Part shown: piece by piece, positions 57,095-64,000 of the stretch
Position numbering within the stretch: the first letter of the stretch is position 1
How the letters are laid out: each line of letters starts with the position of its first letter
Translations under genes and position numbers: made by a program
Source of the DNA: Cristatella mucedo
Taxonomy: Eukaryota; Bryozoa; Phylactolaemata; Cristatellidae
Assembly (NCBI GenBank): GCA_009760855.2
Contig: WPIO01000022.1
Location: forward strand, 3,656,501-3,720,500
Length of the DNA: 64,000 bases
Direction of reading: 5' to 3'
The notes under the pieces: generated by a model
Seen by the model: the letters and a program-made list of their open reading frames with translations, nothing else
The model's database searches: none
Told to the model about the DNA's origin: nothing

Positions 57095-57990
57095 AGGCCT
57101 TCATCTTTCCTGCTTCTATGCTCGGATTGTTTGTGGCCAGAGTATGCAGTGCTGGGTAACTCAATAAAGGCGTTGATTACTAGCTTGCTGAACTCACCAG
57201 CTCCAGAGTTGCTCTCGGGGTATAGGACTCGGCTTGCACCCTAAGGAAATTAGATGAATTTGCCTGCTCAATATAAAATATGCAAGAGGAAAAATAGAGT
57301 ACAAATATAAATGCAGTAACTGAAGGCGGAAAAAGGGAACTTATTGATTAAATACAGTAAAATTGATCAAACGATGTAAACCTTAACCTCATTTTCTGCA
57401 GTCAGTGCGTAGGTAGCCCTCAGTTAGGGGCTTACTGCAAATTCGAAATGAATTACTCGTCACCATAGTTACCGTTCACTTAGTTGTCACTCGTCAGCCA
57501 CACCAGAGCATTGAGGTGCTGAGAGGGCTCGCTGTTGCACCGACTTGTCACGAGAAATATTACACTTGATTCTGTGGCGCTAAACATTCCGCTAAGGCAC
57601 ACTTGACCTAGCTAATCAAGCACTTGGCACTGCGGCGAATCATCGGGCGGAAGATAGTCAGGTGAGAGCATGAGAGCATTCAGCCGACCCGGAACTCGCA
57701 GACTGCCGACGGGAAAGTGAGGCGTATCTAGCTAACCCGGAAGTTAGCAGCTTTCCAACGCATACATACAGCCCTGTTAGTCGGTAAGCTTATGTAGTTC
57801 GGTGCCTGAGCGGGACTGGCAGAGCCTCCGACTACGAATGCTACGTTAAAACTGGACGCAGACCCCAGACGTACCATTCTAGGTGAGCATTGTTCGCTAG
57901 TATAGTCGCAAGTCAGCTGAAAGCAGCGAAATGAACTAATTTATTAGGAGCACACATGTTGTTGGGCAGTCATTACGAACGAGCTTACAT
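57095..57990. other. No gene recognised
   Basis: No open frame or repeat family is supported. Confidence 0.4.
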
Positions 57991-57994
57991 ACTA

Positions 57995-58890
57995 GTAATA
58001 ATGCATTTGTGTAGCGCCCTCGGAGAACTTGATCTCTTTCTAAGCCCTTTACGTTAGCTGCAAAGGAAGCACATTCGAATGGTTAGTGGTAGCGTGCTCA
58101 TTGGCAATAGGCATAAGATAGCTAGAGGTGAAATGTACAGGGTCAGAATGCAAATATTTTTGGTGTCAGCGCGCACGTTGTCAGCAGGCGTAAGCACATA
58201 AAGGACGAATTATATCGACCCATTTAATGCTGTAATAAATAGATTCGTTTTAGCTTCCTTTTAAATGTTAAGTCAGGGATCTTGTGATGCCAGTCGGAAG
58301 GGATTTATAGGCTTTGGGAGCATACGAACCAGAGGCACGGTCTCAAAACCATTTGAGATTCGTACGCGGTATTGGTATACGATAGGTTCAGAAAGGCGGG
58401 TAGTACGATGCTTAACTTGATGGGTGAAGTAGATCCGAAGCGTCAGCTGGAGCCGACGCGTGAATGGACATACAAGTGAGCGATGAATTGAAGTCGATGC
58501 TCTCTTGTTTGGGAGCTAGTGCAGGTCGACAAGAAGGGCACGTGGTGTGGCAATTTCGCCGCCCGCGACAGATGAGCCTAGCTGCAGAGTTGTGAACCAA
58601 TGAGAAGTGCTTAATTGCACATGTCGGTAGACCAGCAAGCAGTGAGTTAGAGAGGTCTTTATCGGATCTCGCAAATGCTTGGGCCAATTTTGTTGTAGTA
58701 TCCCTGTCTAAACAAGCCCGAGTTTTAGCAAAGTTATTAAGCTGAAAGTAGAGAGATTAGGTTGTCGAGTTGATGTGGTAGTCCAATGAAAGGTCTCTTT
58801 GGAACAGGACGCCTAGAATTTGAGCAGATTCAACAGGAGATATGCTTGTAGAGCCGATTGTAGGCAATAAACCTTCCCAATTTCTGAATC
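57995..58890 (-). mobile_element. LINE LB 3' half
   Basis: The minus-strand LB tail begins AATAATGCATTTGTGTAGCG and GAGAACTTGATCTCTTTC. The coding part upstream includes LVHNSAARLICRGRRNCHTT (58.56 kb) and the linker to about 58.88 kb. Frame breaks are present. Confidence 0.85.
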
Positions 58891-58899
58891 ACACTTGGT

Positions 58900-59940
58900 T
58901 ATCCCATAAATAGGAAGCCTGTATTTCCGTTATACAGGTAGAATAACAAATGTTACAAACTGACATTCTCTGATAATTGATATAATTGCGGAAGAGATAG
59001 TCTCTGGAAACTTCACATGTTCGCCCCGCGGTTCTAAACTAATGGCCTCTGAAGTGGCTGGAGAAAAAAATATTCATATTTCCGACAACAATTAGGTTTG
59101 TATTCAGTATACATTCTTTGTTGGAGCGATGCACTACTGCCCTTACTCGGGTGCTTGGTCCTGTAACGAATGTGACTTCTCAAAAAGCACATCGGCAATG
59201 TGCAAATGCCTCGTTCGCCAACCCTATTTGTCTGTTGATGAGAATGCAAGTAAAATAATGAGATTTTTCAACCAAGTGATATAAACCTCTTTCAAGATCA
59301 AAGTCTGAATTCTCAAGGAATTGAAGGAGATTTGCCAATCCTTACCAGCGTGAAGATAGTTCGCAACTTATAACGTTAACTGCTAGTTCAATGAGAATGC
59401 GCTCACTCAAGAATGCGCCGCAGAGCTTTCGCCGTGAGTCATCCCGATCTTGTCACTCTGCAGATCTCAATGTTTTGTTGCACAGGCACGCTCTAATGTG
59501 AGAACTACGTTCAGGCACTGGATTGCATGCCCACGCTTTTTTTGGGCAGGCTCTGAATGGCATCAAACTTCCTTACCGCATTTCGGACTATTGTCACACT
59601 TAGAAAAGTCACTCGACGCTTTCTGAAACTCAAAAAAATACAATGCACTTTTACCTCATCGCTAAAGCACGTGTAAGCCACAAGGCTCATGAGAACAATT
59701 AATTAAAAGAGTTATTGGAATCAAAATTCTAGTTTTAGTTATGTTTTACCCTTTTCAACTGCAGCTCTTTTTTTAATTTGGAAAGTTCTTGGGCTAAAGA
59801 CAGGATTATGAGGACCATAACCGTAGACAGCGGACAAGGGTCTTCAGCCACCATCCAAAAGGTTACCCGGAAGTGGGTCACAGCAGGCGAGAAACCTAAA
59901 ATGCCTCTTTAGCCCCCGAAGGCCTAATAGCTTTCCTGCC
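58900..59940. other. No gene recognised
   Basis: Unassigned AT-rich DNA; a 71-codon minus frame at 59034 has no domain. Confidence 0.4.
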
Positions 59941-59944
59941 CGAA

Positions 59945-60080
59945 TCAGTTGACAGTAAGCCTTAGTCCAGTGATAAGGCGCCTGCGATTTCTGACCAACT
60001 TCGCGAGGTCGAGTCCTTTCATGGGCATTTTGTTATCGCGAGCTGCCAGTACGGTGAAAGCCACTGTCGTCAACAGTGTA
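59945..60080 (+). mobile_element. tRNA-like SINE head
   Basis: TAGTCCAGTGATAAGGCGCC resembles a box A region and GAGGTCGAGTCCTTT a box B, about 35 bases apart, as in a tRNA promoter. The body does not match the 17.4 kb family, so it is either a different SINE or a tRNA relic. Confidence 0.45.
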
Positions 60081-60149
60081 CCTTTTTCATCGCACCATGT
60101 CTGTTTGAACTTCACCTACTCTCCATCAAGCATCGAGTCGGTGTAAGAT

Positions 60150-60680
60150 CCTCGCTTGGTTTTGATGGTGGTTTCAGTCGATTGCACAGGCCTACCTATT
60201 TGATCACCATTTTGTTCTGGCTCCGCCCGGGCCTCGGCTTTCAGCCGTCTCGCAGTTCCTTGAAATATTTTTGTGATCGGGCCTTGTATCCGTATGCACG
60301 GAAGGCGTGGAACTCGCTTCTAGCTCCGCGTTGCTTCATTTATTTTTAGCTAAATACGAGTATGTTCCGCTCAGCTTTCGTTGAGCCGCAATGAACGTGT
60401 ATCTTTAGTTTTGTCCATTTTGTGTGCTAACCCTTCGAAGATTCAGTACGCGTTGCTAACTAGAGGTTGGTACTAAACGATGGCCCCAAAGAAGATCTTT
60501 TTGTGTGCTATTGTAGGCTGGTGCAATCAAGTGTTATACTTGATTGTTTTCGCATTTTTGTCAAAGTGTGATACTGTGCATGTCGTAAACTATTGGTTAT
60601 TGCTTCTTTTCCATTGGGTTTTAAAGCGTCTAGGTAAAGACTTAGTTCTCCTGGCACAATGCGAACGACTTATTACGAGA
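60150..60680 (+). mobile_element. LINE, LB-like C-terminal fragment
   Basis: Diverged plus-strand LINE end: DRALYPYARKAWNSLLAP near 60.28 kb, a RSAFVEPQ end, then a worn untranslated part and tail (TTTAAAGCGTCTAGGTAAAG, 60.62 kb). The 83-codon frame at 60480 lies in the tail and is not a gene. Confidence 0.6.
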
Positions 60681-60689
60681 CTCTTGTAC

Positions 60690-62000
60690 CGCCTTACAAA
60701 CAGGAAAGCTGAAACAGTTTCTCTATACTGAAATTAGTACTGCACGGCTTTTAGCGGAGGCTAATTGGTATTCAGAGCGGCTCTGGATGCTTGTCGGTAG
60801 GCAAGAAATCGACGGCAGCGTCGAGTAGATTAGCTAGAGATGCTACCGATATAGTTGCAGCTGGGGCGAAGATGCAGATGCAAGGCTGCTGCAATCCAGC
60901 ACCTTTAGTGCCCACATCCAGAGTCGGTTTCTGAGGGCTCTATGGTTTTGCTCCAAGGGGCCGATTATATTCGTAGAATGAATTCAAAAGCAGTAATTTT
61001 TGGACTTGTTTAAAGGGTATTGCCGCAGGCGATCGTATGAGTCGAAGCTTCAAGCTCATCAAACCTGTGTGCGGAAAATTCGAAAGGGGACCACCAAGCG
61101 GTTTAGTACGCCTTGGTCCGGCAGTTTTAGGGTGTTTCTCTGGAGGTAGCTGCCATTTTTAAATAGGGCCAGATGAACCTGCCAAGACGCCTACCACAAA
61201 GTCTTCAAATAGGTTACTATTCTTTATAGTTTGATAGTTACCGGTCTGGTTACCTGCGGATGGGCTTGGTCAAATAACCGTCGTCGTACATCGAAGCTGG
61301 CTTAAGTGGAATGTCGAGAAAATGCTTAGAAATTGGTCCAACAATCAAATATTTTCTGCGATAATTTCTAAATGACAAATATAGTAAAATGAAATCAAAG
61401 TGTTGACTATTTCTACAGGAAAGTAAAAATGGTAATTCAAATCGTATCTAACCTGGAAGGAAAGGGGAAGCAATATCTCGGCAAATAACATATTTACCGA
61501 TCTCAGGATCATATGCAGCTTTAGCCTCAGTTTGATGAACCTTGGTAAAGCGAGATAAAAGCATGTATCTTTTTGAGGTACAAGCTCGTGGCTTTTAAAC
61601 AGCTTCTTTTACAGTTTAGCTTTGTGACTTTTAAATCCCATAACTAGCTAAGACTTCGCCGGATCAACGTGAAATACGAGTTGTTCAGCTCGGCTTATTG
61701 ATAGCTACATTAGTTGTTTTCTTATTTCAGTAGGATAGATATGGCTATACATGATGTCTGTGATCGCAGGTAAATAAACCTCAAGGACGCTTGACGACGT
61801 GTGTAGCAATACTTATTAAACATTTACAAATAAATTAATGTGGTGATTGTAATAAAAGTTGAACTAAAGTTTCAAATCTCATGTTGATCGGTGAAAAAGT
61901 TGGTCGAGTTATGTAATTTACAAGGCACAAAGCCATGCTGTAAGTGAAACTGGTTATTAGTCACAAGCATGCACCTCAACAAGCTGCAATCATGTAACGA
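60690..62000. other. No gene recognised
   Basis: No supported gene. The sequence becomes AT-rich from 61.3 kb. Confidence 0.4.
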
Positions 62001-62004
62001 TATC

Positions 62005-62128
62005 CTACCTATTTTAGCAAATGAGACACGCGGTTAAACTTATGAGATTTTTAAACTAGCCTGCCATATTCATAGCCTTCTGCATTGGCCTATATGCTGT
62101 TTTCGGCAGCCCAGCCTAAAAGAAACGG
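62005..62128 (-). mobile_element. LINE LA fragment, left inverted arm
   Basis: The reverse complement matches 63085-63210 closely, including the shared shortened phrase ATATGGCAGGCTAGTTT, where other LA copies have extra bases. It adjoins an LB tail on the inner side, as does the partner. Confidence 0.85.
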
Positions 62129-62285
62129 CAATAATAATAATAATATTAATATTAATAATGCACCTGATAAAGCGCCCTCAGAGAACTCAATCTCTATCTA
62201 GGCGCTTTACATTCGCTGCAAGGGAAGCGAAATTGAATGGTGAGCAATATCACGCTTGATAAACAACATGAATACGACCTCGGGA
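62128..62285 (-). mobile_element. LB 3' tail with AAT array
   Basis: AATAATAATAATAATATTAA, then CTGATAAAGCGCCCTCAGAG and AGGCGCTTTACATTCGCTGC: LB tail in minus orientation, matched in inverse by 62935-63085. Confidence 0.9.
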
Positions 62286-62342
62286 CCGAGGTCATGAAAG
62301 CAACCGCCTTACCTAGTGTGCCATCACGGCTCACCAACGTAG
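62274..62342 (-). mobile_element. SINE tRNA-like head on LB tail
   Basis: On the minus strand GAGCCGTGATGGCACACTAG and GTAAGGCGGTTGCTTTCATG match the SINE head at 53.22 kb (GTGGTATACTAGGTAAGGCAG). It ends at the box B side and passes directly into LB untranslated sequence, so this copy pairs the same tRNA head with the LB end instead of the LA end. Confidence 0.6.
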
Positions 62343-62419
62343 AGGTCACCTTATTACTCTATAATAAGGCGTCAGTGGGAGGCCATTATCTCAAATGAAT
62401 GGAGCTATTGATAAACAGT

Positions 62420-63725
62420 CTTTCAAGAAAGTCAGTAGTCAGACTGATATCCCACGCTTTACTCGTATCGTGAAGTTTTTTTGCTGAACCAGGTAACTAT
62501 TGATAAACTGAATGCTTGCCTTGCCAACATTTGATCCTGGAGGACAGAAAACTTCTTGAAACTAAGTGACCATGAAACCGAACTGCTGCTCATAGGGCAC
62601 CCTGAGCTTGTGACTGGATGAGAAGACTTTGCTCTTCTAATAGGTGATGCTGTTGTGCGACCACGAGCTCGAAGTTTTTGGTGTCGTTTTCAACAGCTGC
62701 CTAAATTTTAAAAGCTTCATTCAGAAGACTGCTTCTACAGCTAGCCATCACGTCCGATCCCTATCTAAGATTATGAGCTGTCTTCCAAAGTGGCTTGCAA
62801 AGCATTTAACTAGCTCCTTAGCTCCGTCTTGGCTTGATTATTGTGATTCGTCCTTCATGTGCTTATGCGTGCTGACACTGTGCATGCTGCCACTAACCAC
62901 ATTTGCATGCTGATACTGTGCATGTCACCCCTAACCAAGTTATTCATGTTGTTTATCAAGCATGATATTACTCACCATTCAATTGCGCTTCCCTTGCAGC
63001 GAATGTAAAGCACCTATACAGAGATTGAGTTCTCTGAGGGCGCTTTATCAAGTGCATTATTAATAATAATATTATTATTATAACAACTCCTTTTAGGCTG
63101 GGCTACCAAAAAAACATATAGGCCAATGCAGAAGGCTATGAATATGGCAGGCTAGTTTGAAAATCTCATAAGTTTAACCGTGTGTCTCATTTGCTAAAAT
63201 AGGTAGGATGCCTGCTAGTTGATCAACGATTACAGAGCAAAGTTCTTAGCTGACCCGCAAGGCCTGCCTCGGCTTAGCTTCTCCATACATAGCTGAACTG
63301 CTGCACCAGTTCCAGCCTTATCGTGCCTTTAGGTCCTGTATGGACAATAAATTTGCTGTTCCACTCCTCTGCTCAAAAGCCGTTGGCGACAGAAGCTTTA
63401 GCTCTGCAGGTCCTTAGCTCTCTAATTGGCTTCCACGATTCTCACGAAACGACAACTACTCTCCTGCGGCCGACTATGGCTCATCTTTTTCAGTGGTCCT
63501 GAGCTGCTACTTCCATGCCACTCACTACCTCAACTGCTCTCCTGATTCTGGCATGATTTCCACTTATTCTTTGTTGCGTGAGATGACTATTGGCTACCGA
63601 ATGTATACCAAAAGCTGCTTAGGTTCTGAGTGAGCTATACAAAACTGTCCTGTGTAATAACCACGTAATCTTCGTGGCTTTGTTAAATTACAGATGGAAA
63701 AACATTACATTACATTACAAATAGA
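62420..63725 (+). mobile_element. LINE LA copy split by an LB tail
   Basis: Plus strand. LA coding runs from about 62.49 kb (LNACLANI, KLSDHETELLLIGHPEL) through VVFNSCLNFKSFIQKTAST and LSKIMSCLPKWLAKHL to LDYCDS at 62.85 kb. It resumes at 63.085 kb with the thumb, LA untranslated part and a full LA tail ending in ACATT repeats at 63.70-63.72 kb. The break holds the LB end at 62850-63084. Confidence 0.9.
62850..63084 (+). mobile_element. LB 3' end inserted in LA
   Basis: GTCCTTCATGTGCTTATGCG, ATGTTGTTTATCAAGCATGA and GAGTTCTCTGAGGGCGCTTT with an ATT tail interrupt the LA coding sequence, so this LB insertion is younger than the LA copy. Confidence 0.9.
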
Positions 63726-63727
63726 GT

Positions 63728-64000
63728 AATTCAAGAAATTTAATGTATTGGAGCAAGTACGATTTCTTGCCTTAATAGATCTTATCTCAATTTAAGGGCA
63801 CCCCAGCTGCTTAGCACTAGTTAAATGTGTTCACGAAACTAGTACTAGCTGCTTGGTATGTTCCAGCCAGACTAGTACAGGCTCCTTGATTGTCAGGTGT
63901 GTCGGTCTTTCCCAGTTCGTTGTCGAACGACAGCACCTGGGGTGAGTGTGAAATGAATGAAGTACGAATACTGGTTTGCTAAAGAGTGCTGTAGCATTGG
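63728..64000. other. No gene recognised
   Basis: The last 270 bases show no supported feature. Confidence 0.4.

Noticed and set aside
60480-60731. Plus-strand frame with a hydrophobic start, like a small membrane protein
   Set aside because: It coincides with a worn LB 3' end, and the hydrophobic run comes from T-rich untranslated sequence.

Overview
This window looks like repeat-rich nuclear DNA from an invertebrate animal. The reasons are GT-AG introns in the few recognisable genes, a tandem-domain Ly6/three-finger gene whose domains end in C-x-C-x4-CN, many truncated LINEs and tRNA-headed SINEs, and long dinucleotide arrays. There is no bacterial gene order, no operon and no CRISPR array. 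I cannot name the species; a lophotrochozoan or other protostome is a guess from the repeat types only.

Most of the sequence is old mobile DNA. Two LINE families recur, both with an L2/CR1-type reverse transcriptase. Family LA ends in a conserved tail containing 'ACCCACATGGTCTTTGTGG' followed by ACATT repeats. Family LB ends in a tail containing 'GCGCCTAGAAAGAGATTGAG' followed by ATT repeats. Nearly all copies are 5'-truncated; the longest LA copy runs about 36.9-39.2 kb on the minus strand. A third LINE, at 50.3-53.2 kb on the plus strand, is NeSL/R2-like with a C-terminal restriction-type endonuclease. Some SINEs carry a tRNA-like head joined to the LA or LB tail, which suggests each was moved by the matching LINE. 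I saw no convincing LTR element, retrovirus-like element or Polinton.

Host genes are sparse. The best is a plus-strand gene with two 10-cysteine three-finger domains and a hydrophobic C-terminus, in exons 35793-36185 and 40067-40377. Its 3.9 kb intron holds the long LA copy (antisense) and an isolated zinc-binding exon with a GDKDKPWAPH motif (36770-36877). Its signal-peptide exon was not found. From 1.7 to 16.9 kb there is a scattered set of plus-strand exon-like segments, each bounded by phase-1 splice sites, coding for Ser/Ala/Gln-rich disordered protein. They may be one long gene, but I do not recognise the family. Other possible exons are an Ig-like segment (23.67-23.92 kb, plus), a minus-strand terminal exon coding for a basic Ser-rich tail (29.93-30.19 kb), a minus-strand exon with two open frames (27.45-27.73 kb), and several open frames of unknown status.

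Layout: 0-3 kb possible exons; 3-6.8 kb LINEs; 7-9 kb unassigned with a GC-rich minus-strand open frame; 9-12 kb LINE pieces and a 60-bp perfect palindrome; 10.7-22 kb scattered exon candidates with GT and GA arrays; 22.8-26.5 kb LINEs and the Ig-like exon; 27-30 kb minus-strand exon candidates; 30-35.6 kb LINE tails and a CA/TA array; 35.8-40.4 kb the three-finger gene; 41-49 kb degraded LINEs and SINEs; 49.8-55.7 kb a CA array, the NeSL-like LINE, an LA LINE and a large CT-rich array; 56-64 kb LINE tails ending in a nested, inverted LINE arrangement.
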